From positions 124,001-188,000 of the forward strand of contig NZ_JAJVKV010000003.1 of the NCBI RefSeq assembly GCF_024198175.1: a stretch of 64,000 nt of DNA, given 5' to 3'. The position numbers and the translations under genes are program-made. Below are positions 50,867 through 61,200 of the stretch, in pieces. The DNA is from Pyxidicoccus xibeiensis (GTDB lineage Bacteria > Myxococcota > Myxococcia > Myxococcales > Myxococcaceae). The notes beneath the pieces were generated by a model that saw nothing but the letters and a program-made list of their open reading frames with translations, was not told where the DNA came from and did no database searches. Position 1 is the first letter of the stretch. Every line of letters starts with the position of its first letter.

Positions 50867-52153
50867 TCAGCGGGCCAGCCGTGCTCCCGGAACCAGGCGG
50901 ACGAGCAAGGCCGCCAGCGCCGAGGCGGTCGCCAGCAGCGTCACGGCCATCCATCCCCACCGGGCCAGCACGAAGCTTCCGCTCGCCGAGCCGATGGACA
51001 TGCCGATGAACATCCAGACGAACAGCACCGCGTTGAGCCGGCTGCGGGCGGCGGGGTCGATGCCGAAGACGATGGTCTGATGCGCCACGAGCGTCATCTG
51101 GGCGCCGAGGTCGAAGCCGATGGCACTGGCGGCAATCAGCCACAGCCGGGTGTGCGGTTCGAGCCACGGCGACGCGAACATCGAGGCGAACGAGAGGACC
51201 GTCAGTCCAGCGCCCAGGCGGGTGACCACCTCGGGGCCGAAGCGATCCGCGAGGCGGCCCGCCACCGGCGCGCCGAACGCACCGGCCGCGCCGGCCAGGC
51301 CGAAGGCACCGGCGGCCGCGCTGCCCAGGTGGAAGGGGGCGCCATGCAGCATCACGGCAAGGGTGGACCAGAACGCGCTGAAGCCCACCGAGAGCAGGCC
51401 CTGGGCCAGCGCGGCCCGGCGCAGGGCACCGTGCCTGTTCCACAGTCCCGCGAGTGAGCCCAGCAGGGCGCCGTACGAGAGCGTGCTCGTCGGCTGGAAG
51501 CGGGGCAGGCCGCGCCAGGCCGCCACGCCCACCAGCGCCACGCTGGCGGCGGCAGCCACGTACATGGCGCGCCAGCCGAAGTGCTCGGCGACCCCACCGC
51601 TGATGACGCGGGACAACAGGATGCCGAGCAGCAGCCCGGTCATCACCGTGCCGACCACCTTCCCGCGCTCGCGCTCGGGGGCAAGGGTCGCGGCGGCCGG
51701 CACGATGTCCTGCGCCAGGGTCGCCGTCAGGCCGACGGCGAAGCTCACCATCAGCAACAGGCGGATGTCCGGGGCGAGGCCGCCCAGCAGCAGCGCCACA
51801 CTCAGCAGCACGGCCTTGACGACGATGATGCGGCGCCGGTCGAAGCGGTCGCCGAGCGGCGTCAGCAGCAGGATGCCCAGCGCGTACCCCAGCTGCGTGA
51901 GCGTGGGCACGAGGCCCACCGCGGTGTCCGAGGCTCCGAGGGCGGCCCCCATCACCCCCAGCATCGGCTGGCTGTAGTAGATGGACGCCACCGACAGCCC
52001 GGCGCTCGCGGCCAGCAGCAGGCGCAGGCCGCTCGACAAGTGCCCGCTGCCACCATGGCCGGCGGTCGGGGCCGTGGCGGCCGAGGCTGCTGCGGGCCCG
52101 GGGCCGGTTCCGGCGGTTTCATGTACGGCACGAATGAAGGACATGTGATTCAC
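50867..52153 (-). CDS. MFS drug/sugar efflux-type transporter
   Basis: A 428-residue transporter (GTG 52153, or ATG 52144 three codons later) with about twelve membrane helices after a 40-residue Ala/Gly-rich cytoplasmic head. ASIYYSQPMLGVMGAALG and LLTPLGDRFDRRRIIVVKA (loop 2-3) are typical of the YgaY/AraJ-like efflux group. It is divergent from a LysR gene, with a palindromic box in the 112-base gap. Likely an inducible exporter controlled by that regulator. Confidence 0.85.
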   Translation of the reverse strand: MNHMSFIRAVHETAGTGPGPAAASAATAPTAGHGGSGHLSSGLRLLLAASAGLSVASIYYSQPMLGVMGAALGASDTAVGLVPTLTQLGYALGILLLTPLGDRFDRRRIIVVKAVLLSVALLLGGLAPDIRLLLMVSFAVGLTATLAQDIVPAAATLAPERERGKVVGTVMTGLLLGILLSRVISGGVAEHFGWRAMYVAAAASVALVGVAAWRGLPRFQPTSTLSYGALLGSLAGLWNRHGALRRAALAQGLLSVGFSAFWSTLAVMLHGAPFHLGSAAAGAFGLAGAAGAFGAPVAGRLADRFGPEVVTRLGAGLTVLSFASMFASPWLEPHTRLWLIAASAIGFDLGAQMTLVAHQTIVFGIDPAARSRLNAVLFVWMFIGMSIGSASGSFVLARWGWMAVTLLATASALAALLVRLVPGARLAR

Positions 52154-52221
52154 CCTGGCGCTGCGAGTCGAAGCAACAGTGCGCCAGAGGAGGAGGCATC
52201 GGTAGTAGCGTGCTCCGCACA

Positions 52222-52249
52222 GCGGTTATACGGCAAGCGTATGAGCCGC
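52222..52249. promoter_or_regulatory. LysR-type operator between MFS and LysR genes
   Basis: ATAC-N7-GTAT sits inside a wider imperfect dyad whose outer arms are GCGG and CCGC. The T-N11-A core fits LTTR binding sites. It is placed between two divergent starts. Confidence 0.55.
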
Positions 52250-52265
52250 CCTGGAGTGCGCCCTC

Positions 52266-53255
52266 ATGCCCCACCCTTCGAAGCCGGCCCGGCCGCGTGT
52301 CTCCCAGCGGCGGGTCCGCCCCCCTACCGCGCCAGCCACCGCCGACCGGCTCGAGTTGATGCAGACCTTCATCCGCATCGTCGACGCGGGGAGCCTGTCC
52401 TCCGCCGCCGCGCAGCTGGGCACCACGCAGCCGACCGTGAGCCGGCGGCTCCAGGCGCTGGAGCGCTCGCTGGGGTTGCGGCTTCTCCAGCGCTCCACGC
52501 ATGCGATGAAGCTCACCGAAGACGGCGCGCGCTGCTACGAACGCGCGAAGGAGCTGCTGGCCAGCTGGGAGATGTTCGAGGCCGACCTGCGTGGCGCGAA
52601 CAACGAACCGGAGGGCACGCTGCGCGTCGTGGTGCCCCATGCGTTCGGGCAGCAACTGCTGGTGGAGCCGCTGACGGAATACCTGAATCGCCACGCGCGG
52701 GTCTCCGTCGAATGGCTGCTGCACGACCGGGCGGTGGATTTCATCGGGGACGCCATCGATTGCGCGATTCACGTCGGCGAGGTGCATGACCCCAGCGTGG
52801 TGGCAATCCGCGTGGCCGAGGTGCCACGCATCGTCGCGGCCGCGCCGTCGGTGCTCGCGGGCCTGACCGTGCCGACCCATCCCGACGAGCTCGCACGGCT
52901 GCCCTGGCTGTCACTGCGCACGTTCTACCGCAACGAGATATCGCTGACCCACGTGGACACCGGCGAGGTCCAGCCCATCAGCTTCCATCCACGCCTGAGC
53001 ACCGACAGCCTCTATGCCCTGCGCAGCGCCGCGGTGAACGGCCTCGGCGTCTGCGTGGGCTCGTCCTGGGTCCTCCACGAGGACATCGTGGGCGGCCGGC
53101 TCCTGCACCTGGTGCCGCACTGGCGGGCCGCGCCCTTGCCGATGTACCTGCTCTACCCGGCGGCGCGGTTCCATCCGGTGAGGCTGCGCAGGTTCGTGGA
53201 GCTGATGCGGAAGACCATCCCGGCGGCCCTGGCGGTGGCCACACGCGAGGGATGA
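52266..53255 (+). CDS. LysR family regulator of the divergent MFS gene
   Basis: A 329-residue LTTR with an extended N-terminus of ~27 residues (Pro/Arg/Ala-rich) before the HTH (LELMQTFIRIVDAGSLSSAA, GTTQPTVSRRLQALE). The effector domain (DRAVDFIGDAIDCAIHVGEVHDPSVVA) resembles the CrgA/AaeR-type subgroup. The start ATG 52266 follows the MFS promoter gap. Divergent partner arrangement suggests it controls the exporter and itself. Confidence 0.88.
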   Translation: MPHPSKPARPRVSQRRVRPPTAPATADRLELMQTFIRIVDAGSLSSAAAQLGTTQPTVSRRLQALERSLGLRLLQRSTHAMKLTEDGARCYERAKELLASWEMFEADLRGANNEPEGTLRVVVPHAFGQQLLVEPLTEYLNRHARVSVEWLLHDRAVDFIGDAIDCAIHVGEVHDPSVVAIRVAEVPRIVAAAPSVLAGLTVPTHPDELARLPWLSLRTFYRNEISLTHVDTGEVQPISFHPRLSTDSLYALRSAAVNGLGVCVGSSWVLHEDIVGGRLLHLVPHWRAAPLPMYLLYPAARFHPVRLRRFVELMRKTIPAALAVATREG

Positions 53256-53364
53256 GCTGACGGCCGCGTGAAAAAAGAGCCCACACGTGACTTCCGGCAC
53301 ATGTGGCCATGGGCAGGGCCCTTCATATTGCCTCGCATCCACTCGCCGCACCCCGAGGCACACC

Positions 53365-53772
53365 ATGAAGCTCCTGCTCGCCGCCGCCCTGCTGCTGGCC
53401 GCCAACGTCCATGCCGCAACGCTCACCCTGGAGCTCAAGGGTCTGACCCAGAAGTCCGGCCACGTCTTCATCGCCGTGCACTCCAGCGCTGCGTCGTTCA
53501 ACGGCAAGGGCGAGCCCGCGGCCGTGCGCCGCGTGGAGGTGACCGACACGAAGCTGACCATCACCCTCCCGGACCTCGCGCCGGGGGACTACGCCGTGAG
53601 CCTGTTCCACGACGCCAACGGCAACAACAAGCTGGACACCAACCTCATCGGCATCCCCAAGGAGGGCTACGCCTTCAGCAACAACGTGGGCGCGCGCGGA
53701 AGGCCCGCGTTCGACGAGGCGAAGTTCACGCTGGGCGCCGACGGCACGACGCTCACCCTCAACGTGTTCTGA
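53365..53772 (+). CDS. DUF2141 secreted protein
   Basis: A 135-residue periplasmic or secreted protein with signal peptide MKLLLAAALLLAANVHA. The mature domain matches DUF2141: LTLELKGLTQKSGHVFIAVHSS, then LAPGDYAVSLFHDANGNNKLDTN with its DxNxNxxxD loop, and GIPKEGYAFSNN. The family has no known function. ATG 53365 is the first that yields a signal peptide. It precedes a carotenoid oxygenase by 9 bases, an association I recall from other genomes. Confidence 0.85.
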   Translation: MKLLLAAALLLAANVHAATLTLELKGLTQKSGHVFIAVHSSAASFNGKGEPAAVRRVEVTDTKLTITLPDLAPGDYAVSLFHDANGNNKLDTNLIGIPKEGYAFSNNVGARGRPAFDEAKFTLGADGTTLTLNVF

Positions 53773-53781
53773 GGCGACGCC

Positions 53782-55236
53782 ATGGACCGCCGCACACTGC
53801 TGCAGGGGATGGGCGCCGCGCTGCTCGCCGGCTGCACCTCGGGCCTGCGTCCCGCCGCCGCGCCGTCCCGGGCTCCCGACTGGGCCCTGGGCTGGCGCTC
53901 CCTGACGACGGACGCGCTGGCGCCCGTGGAAGCACGCGTGCAAGGCCGCTTCCCGGACGCGCTGCACGGCACGCTGTACCGCAATGGCCCCGGCCGCATG
54001 GAGCGCGCGGGCCAGCGCGTGAGCCACTGGTTCAACGGCGACGGCATGGTGCAGGCGTTCGGCGTCTCGCCCCGCGGCGTCACCCACCACGGGCGCTTCG
54101 TGTCGACCTTCAAGTACCAGCACGAGGAGCGACTGGGCCACTACGCGCTGGGCACCGCCGAGCTGCCCGCGCGCGGCAACGATGCGCACAACACGGCCAA
54201 CACGTCGGTGCTCATGGTGGGCGGCGAGCTGCTCGCGCTCTGGGAAGCGGGCTCCGCCTACCGGCTGGACCCCGAGACGCTCGAGACGCGCGGCACGAAG
54301 GACTGGTCACCGGAGCTCACCGGCGTGCCCTTCTCCGCGCACCCGCTGCCCGAGCGCGACGGCAGCTACTGGAACTTCGGCCTCGCCCCCTACGCGGACG
54401 AGCACGGCCTGATGGTGCTGTACCACTTCAGCGCCGACGGGCGGCTGCTTCAGTCCTCACACCTGCCCATGCCCTTCCCCGGCTACGCACACGCCTTCGC
54501 GCAGACGGAGCGCCACCTCGTCGTGGTGCTCGCGCCGCTGCTGTGGGAGCAGGAGCGCGGGGTGACGTGGTTCGACGCGGAGGCCTGGCAGCCGTCGCTG
54601 GGCACGACGGTGCTCGTGGTGGAGAAGGCGGACCTGACGCGTGTGGTGCGACGGGAGCTGCCCGCGGGCTTCGCCTTCCACTTCGGCCACGCGTGGGAGG
54701 ACGGGGACCGGCTGCGCGCGTACGCGTGCTGGTACGAGGACGCGCACTTCATGCACCTGACGCTGGACCAGAACGTCCAGGGACGGGTGAAGGGTCTCCA
54801 GCCGGCGCTGCTGGCACAGCTGGAGATTCCCCTGGGCGCGGGCCAGGGCCGCGTCACGCGCAGCCCCCACGGCGCGGAATTCCCTGTCGTGGACCCGCGC
54901 GTCCCGAGCCGGCGCGGGAGCGCGCACTTCGTCACGCTCGAGACCGCGGACCCGAAGCTCCCGCACAGCGGCGCCATCGCGCGCATCGACGTCGAGCGCG
55001 GCAAGGTGCAGCACTTCGACTACGGCCCGGGCATCATCGCCGAGGAGCACCTCTTCGTGCCCGGGGGACCGCGCGAGGGCCAGGGCTGGCTGCTGGGCAC
55101 GTCACTGGACTGCGTGCGCGGCCAGACGCGCCTGGCGGCGTTCGACGCGGAGCACCTCGACGATGGGCCCGTGGCGCTCGCCACGCTGCCGCGCGCGCTG
55201 CCGCTGGGCTTCCACGGCACGTTCCGGAAGGGGTGA
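53782..55236 (+). CDS. Carotenoid cleavage oxygenase (RPE65 family)
   Basis: A 484-residue iron-dependent oxygenase that cleaves carotenoids to apocarotenals. An N-terminal DRR plus TLLQGMGAALLAGC suggests export as a lipoprotein or by Tat. FPDALHGTLYRNGPGRMERAG and HWFNGDGMVQAFG are the family's N-terminal signatures. Iron-binding histidines are expected in TAHPK-type SAHPLPERDG, HAFAQTERHLVV, FHFGHAWEDG and the C-terminal LGFHGTFRKG, all present. Second gene of an operon with DUF2141. Confidence 0.85.
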   Translation: MDRRTLLQGMGAALLAGCTSGLRPAAAPSRAPDWALGWRSLTTDALAPVEARVQGRFPDALHGTLYRNGPGRMERAGQRVSHWFNGDGMVQAFGVSPRGVTHHGRFVSTFKYQHEERLGHYALGTAELPARGNDAHNTANTSVLMVGGELLALWEAGSAYRLDPETLETRGTKDWSPELTGVPFSAHPLPERDGSYWNFGLAPYADEHGLMVLYHFSADGRLLQSSHLPMPFPGYAHAFAQTERHLVVVLAPLLWEQERGVTWFDAEAWQPSLGTTVLVVEKADLTRVVRRELPAGFAFHFGHAWEDGDRLRAYACWYEDAHFMHLTLDQNVQGRVKGLQPALLAQLEIPLGAGQGRVTRSPHGAEFPVVDPRVPSRRGSAHFVTLETADPKLPHSGAIARIDVERGKVQHFDYGPGIIAEEHLFVPGGPREGQGWLLGTSLDCVRGQTRLAAFDAEHLDDGPVALATLPRALPLGFHGTFRKG

Positions 55237-55279
55237 GCCGGAACAGCGCGCCTCGTGCCGCCGCTCGAAGGCCGCGGCG

Positions 55280-58200
55280 TCAACGCGGCGCCGTGGGCCC
55301 TCCCGCGGGTGCGTTCCTCGGGAGCACCACCGTGAAGGTGGCCCCTCCCTCCTGCGTTCTCGTCAGCTGGAGGGTTCCGGCGTGGGCTTCCGCGATGTGG
55401 CGAGCCATCCACAGGCCCAGCCCGAAGCCCCCGTAGTTCGTGACGGGCGCGGCGCGCTCGAAGCGGCCGAAGATGCGCTCCTCGTCACCGGACGGGACAC
55501 CTGCGCCATGGTCCGTGATGCGAATCGACGCACGGCCCGCGTCCTCCGCCACGGCGACCTCCACGGGCTGGCCCATCCCGAACTTGAGGGCGTTGTCGAG
55601 GAGGCTCTCGACCAGTTGGCGCAACCGCGCACGGTCATAGAGGCCCTCGACGGGCGCGCTCGCGCTGAAGGTGAGGGGGCAGCCCGCGCGCGCGGCCTTC
55701 TCGCGCGTCTCCTCGACGACGTTGCCAACGACTGTCGCGAGGTCGAGCGGCTCAAGGGTGAGCTCCAGGCGCCCCGAGACGAGCTCCGCGACGTCGACGA
55801 GCTGCTCCACCTGGCGCGTCAGCCGGTGGAGGTGCCGCTCCACGGCAGGCACCCGGGTGCGCACCTCCTCGAGAGGCTGCGTGGCCCGCTCCGCGGAGGT
55901 GATGCCGCGAATCAGCGAATGGACGCTCAGCGCCAGCGCGCTCAGGGGCGTGCGCAGCTCGTGGCTCACGACGGCGAGCCACTCGTCGCGCGCCTGCACC
56001 TTGGCGCGGAGCTGCTCCTCGGCGAGCTCGTGGCGCGCCACGTCCCGGCGCACGCGCGCCATCTCCAGCTGGGTGCGGACACGGGCCAGCAGCTCCCGCG
56101 CCGAGAAGGGCTTCACCAGGTAGTCGTCCGCGCCGCTGTGCAGCCCCTCCACCGTGGCCTCATTGCCCGCCCGGGCGGACAGCAGGATGATGGGGATGGC
56201 GCGGGTGCGCTCGTCGGCCCGCAGCGCCTGCACCAGGCCGAAGCCGTCCAGCCCGGGCATCATCACATCGGACAGAATGAGGTCCGGCGGCTGGGTGCGG
56301 GCCGCCTCCAGCGCCTGGATTCCGTCTGTCGCCGTCTGGACGTTGGGGAAGCTGCGCCGAAGCAGCCCGGCGACATAGGTGCGCAGGTCCGCGTTGTCGT
56401 CCACGAGGAGGATGCGGGCCTGCAGGTCCTCCGGTGGCACCGCGAGCGTGTCGGAGCTGGCGGTGTCCGCCTCGGCCCCGGTGCTCGAGGACCAGCGCTG
56501 GGCCTCCTCCAGGAAGGGCGCGGCTCCACTCGGGGACGCGCGCGTCCTGAGCGTCTGCTCGACCCGCTCCCTGGGAAGGTGCGCCGAGCCCCGCGACAGG
56601 CGCACGGTGAAGGTGCTCCCCTCCCCCTGCCTGCTCGTCACCGTGATGGTTCCGCCATGCAGCTTCACCAGCTCCTGCACCAGCGCGAGGCCGATGCCGG
56701 TGCCCTCATGGCTTCGTCCTTGAGGGGCGCGCGCGCGATAGAAGCGCTCGAAGATTCGCGGGAGCTCTTCTTCGGGGATGCCCACGCCCGTGTCCTGGAC
56801 GGTGAGCACGGCCTGCATGTCCGCCCACCCGAGGGTGACACGGATTTCTCCCTGGTGGGTGTACTTCACGGCATTCGAGAGCAGGTTCAGGACGATCTGC
56901 TCCCACATGTCCGGGTCTACGTAGATGGCCTCGGGCAGCGGTGGGCAATCCACCACCAGGTCCAGGCCCGCGCTTCGCGCGGCGGACTCGAAGGCGCTGG
57001 CCAGGCTGCATGTGAAGGTCGAGAGGTCCGTCGGGGAGAAGGTTGCCTGCGCGCGGCCCGCCTCCATCCGCGAGAAGTCGAGGAGGGTGTTGACCAGCTT
57101 GTAGAGCCGCAGGGCATTGCGGCGGACCAGCTCGAGCGGCTCTCCTTCCAGGGCCCGCTGCGTCTTCGACAGCGCATCCTCGATGGGGCCGAGAATCAGC
57201 GTCAGCGGAGTCCGGAACTCGTGGCTCACGTTGCTGAAGAAGGCGGTCTTGGCCTGGTCCAGTTGGGCGAGCTCCTCCGCCCGCTTGCGCTCCTGCTCAT
57301 AGGCGCGCGCGCTGGAGATGCTGGCGGCCAGCTGGCGTGCCAGCAGTTGCAGGAAGCCCCGGTACTCGTCATCCAGCGCGCGCAGCGGGCTGAGCCCGAC
57401 GACGAGCACGCCCGTCGAGTCCGCATCCGCGCCCATCGCCACCGGGAGCACGAGGGCGCGCGTCGCGGGCTCGGGCCAGGGCCCGCCCGGAAGGGGGCCG
57501 AACTTCGAGTGGAGGTCTTCGAGCAGGACCTCCTGCCCCGAGCGGGCAACGCTCTCGAGCGGCCAGGAGGCGCTGTCGCCCAGCTTCAGCTCGGTGGGCG
57601 CGGCGCGCGCTCCCTGCGTCAGGCCGGCGCAGCTGACCAGGCGGGCCCTGCCCGCGTGGACGGCGTAGAGGAGGGCAAAGGGCACGTCATGGCCGGCCTG
57701 CGAGAGGACGTCCCCCAGCGAGCGGTAGATGTCCTCGACCTTCTTGTCGAGGGCCGTCCGGATGGACAGCTCCCGGAGTATCGCCAGCCGCCGGTCACCC
57801 ACCACCTGCCGCGTCGTCTCGCTCGAGATGGCGAAGAGGCCCGCGATGTCCCCCGACTCGCCGATGGTCGGATTGTAGGACCAGGTGAAGTAGGCCTCTT
57901 CCCTCAGGCCGCCGGGGCGGCGCGCGAAGTTGACGTTCCCGTTCTCGATGAACAGGGGCTCGCCCGTCTCGTGTACCCGCTTCATCAGGGGGCCCAGGAG
58001 GGTCCACTCCTCGGCCAGCGCCTCGTTCCCGCGCGCCCCCAGCGTCTGCGGATGCTTCGCGCCCAGGATGGGCCGGAACGGGTCGTTGTACAGCATGATG
58101 AGCTCGGGCCCCCAGAAGAGGATGATGGGATAGGGGGAGCGGAGCATCGTGCTGACGGACGTGCGCAGCGACTGCGGCCAGCGCTCGGGCGGCCCCAGCG

Positions 58201-61200
58201 GGTTCTGGGACCAGTCGTTGGAGCGCATCAGGGCGCCCATCTCGCCACCGCCCTGGAGGAAGCGCTCCTCGGAGGCTGGCCGCGCCACGGGCGGCGGCGC
58301 CGGGCGGTGAGCGGACGGGACCGCGGACAGGGCCGCCTTCGCCTGCTGGGTCAGCGGCAGTGAGAAGGAGAAGGTACTGCCCGCGCCAGGGAGGCGCTCC
58401 AGCTGGATGCGTCCACCATGGCCTTCCACGATGCCCTTCGCGATGGAGAGCCCCAGCCCATGGCCCTCCCGCCGCTTCTGGGCCGCGTGCCAGTAGCGGT
58501 CGAAGATGTGGGGTCGCGCCTCGGGAGGGATTCCGGGGCCGGTGTCCGTCACACTGAAGCGGACGTCCCCGGTGCCCGGCTCCGACATGACCCGCACCCG
58601 CACGCTGCCGCCCGGGGGCGTGAACTTGAGCGCGTTGGAAAGGAGGTTTCCGAGGACCTGGAGGATGCGCTCCTTGTCGCAGGGCACGGGCGGAAGGCCG
58701 GGGGAGACCTCCAACCGGAGCGAGATGCCCTTCTCCGCTGCCTGCGCTTCGAAGGCCTCCCGGACCTCCTGGACCAGGGCCTCCGCCGCATGGGGCCGGG
58801 GCTCGAGGGAGAGGCTGCCGGCGTCGATGCTCGCCAGGTCCAGCAGGTCTCCCACGAGCCGGTTCATCCGGCCCACGGAGCGCAAGATGGCGTCCGCGTG
58901 CTTGCGTCTGCTGGCATCGCGCTCGTCCTGCCCCAGTGAGCGCTGGAGGAGCTCCGTGGCGGCGCTGATGCTGCTCAAGGGAGCGCGCAGGTCGTGGCTG
59001 ACGATGGCCAGCGTCTCCTCGCGTGAGCGCGTCGCACGCTCGGCTTCCGCGAGCAGCCGGGTGGCCTGCTCCGCATGGGCGCGCTCGGACTGGACGGCCT
59101 GCCGGCGCAGGTGGGACACCATCAACTGAGCGTTGACGCGGGCGAGGAGCTCGTTGGCGGAGAAGGGCTTGACGAGGTATTCGTCGGCGCCGCTCTTCAA
59201 GCCCTCGATGGTGGCCTCTTCCCCGGCCCGCGCGGAGAGGAGCACCACCGGGATGGTCTGGGTGCGCGGGTTCCCACGCAGCGCACGGACCAGCTCGAGG
59301 CCCGTCATGCCTGGCATCATCACGTCGGACAGGATGAGGTCCGGAGGGTCCGCCTGTGCCGCGGCGAGCGCCCGCGCACCATCGCTCACGGCCTCCACCT
59401 TCCCGTGTGGCGACAGCAGGCGCGTGAGGTAGGTGCGCATGTCGGCGTTGTCGTCCGCCACCAGGATGTGCGCCCCCTCCTGGCGCGTGGAGGGGGGCGC
59501 CGGAGCCGTGGGCGGCGGCGCGAGCCGGGCGGAGGTCGGGGCGTCGTTCCACTGGGAGGCCTCGGCGAGGAACGCGACAGGTGCCAGCCCGGTGGAGGGT
59601 CTCGGCCGGGGGGCACCGAGCTGCTCCCTGGGCAGGTGCGAGGTGCCCACCGGGAGGCTCACGGTGAAGGTCGTTCCCTTCCCGAGGACGCTCCTCACCG
59701 CCACCGTCCCGCCGTGCAGCTTCACCAGCTCCCGCACGAGCGACAGGCCGATGCCCGTGCCCTCGTGGCTCCGCCCCTGCGCGCCCTCCACCCGGTGGAA
59801 GCGCTCGAAGATGCGCGTCAGCTCCGCCTCGGGGATGCCCGTGCCCGTATCCTGGACGGTGAGCTCCACGTGCCCGCCCAGCCACTTCAGCGCGACACGG
59901 ATTTCGCCCTCGAAGGTGAACTTGAAGGCGTTGGAGAGGAGGTTGAGGACAATCTTCTCCCACATCTCCGGGTCGACATGGACGGCCTCCGGCAGCGGCG
60001 GACACTCCACCACCAGCTCGAGGTCGGCGTTCGCGGTCGCCGAGTCGAAGCTGCTCGCGAGGTCCCGGGTGAGCGCGGCGAGGTCCGTGGGGACGAAGGA
60101 GACCTGGGCGCGCCCCGCCTCGATGCGGGCAAAGTCCAGGAGCGTGTTGACGAGCTTCTGGAGCCGCAGGCCGCTGCGGCGCACCAGCTCCTGGCGCTCG
60201 CGTTGTCCGGGAGGGAGCGGCTCCCGGACATCCGCGAGGCCGTCCTCGACGGGCCCCAGCATCAGGGTGAGGGGGGTGCGGAACTCGTGGCTGACGTTGC
60301 TGAAGAAGGTCGTCTTGGCCCGGTCCAGCTCGGCGAGGGCCTCCGCCCGCTTCTGCTCCTCCTCGTAGGCGCGGGCGTTGCTGACGGCCGTGGCGATGTG
60401 GTCCGCCACCAGCCCCAGAAACCCCCGGTAGTCGTCGTCCAGCGGGCGCCGCGCGCTCAGGCCCGCGACGAGAAAGCCGTGGGGACGCTCTGCCCCCCGA
60501 CGGGAGATGGGCAGCACCCAGGCCGAGTGGGGCGCCTCGGGCCAGGTGCCGCGGGGCAGCTCGCCGAGGCGCGCGCGCACGTCGGAGACGAGCTGGGCGC
60601 GCTGGGTGGCCATCGCCTCGGCAAAGGGCCACGCGGGGCGGGCCGGGCCCGAGTCGAATCCCGCGGAGGCGGCGGTGTCCGCGCCCCACCCCGCCGTGGC
60701 CACCAGGTGGGGCTGCGCGCTCGTGTCATCCAGCCGGTAGAGCAGGACGAACGGAAGGTCGAAGGGGTTGCCCTCCAGCGCCTGTGCGGCTTCCTGCCAG
60801 GCGGCCTCCTCCCGCTTCACATCCCCCGCGCGTGACGCGAGGTCCCTCAGCGTCCGCAGCCGCCGCTCCCCGAGGACGCGGACGGTGGTCTCCATCACCG
60901 TGACGAGGACACCCCCGACGCCCGCGCTCTCGTCACGGATGGGGCTGTAGGAGCAGATGAAGTAGCACTCCTCGGTGAACCCATGACGGTCCAGGGGCAG
61001 CAGGAAGTCCGTCATGCCGACGGCCTTTCCCTCCATCACCCCTTCGAACATCGGACCGATGATGTGCCAGATTTCCGCGAACGTCTCGCGCGTGCTGCGC
61101 CCCATGGCGGCGGGGTGCTTCGTCGAGCCCAGGATGGGGCGGTAGCCGTCGTTGTAGAGCTGGACGAAGTCCGGCCCCCACGCGATGTACATGGGGAAGC

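Noticed and set aside
55163..58363. 1,066-codon + strand frame opposite the giant kinase
   Set aside because: Low-complexity composition and no motif; the minus strand carries intact HisKA, HATPase and receiver motifs over the same bases.
57795..60689. 964-codon minus frame inside the giant kinase
   Set aside because: Pro/Arg/Gly-rich, overlaps the kinase in another frame with no recognisable domain.
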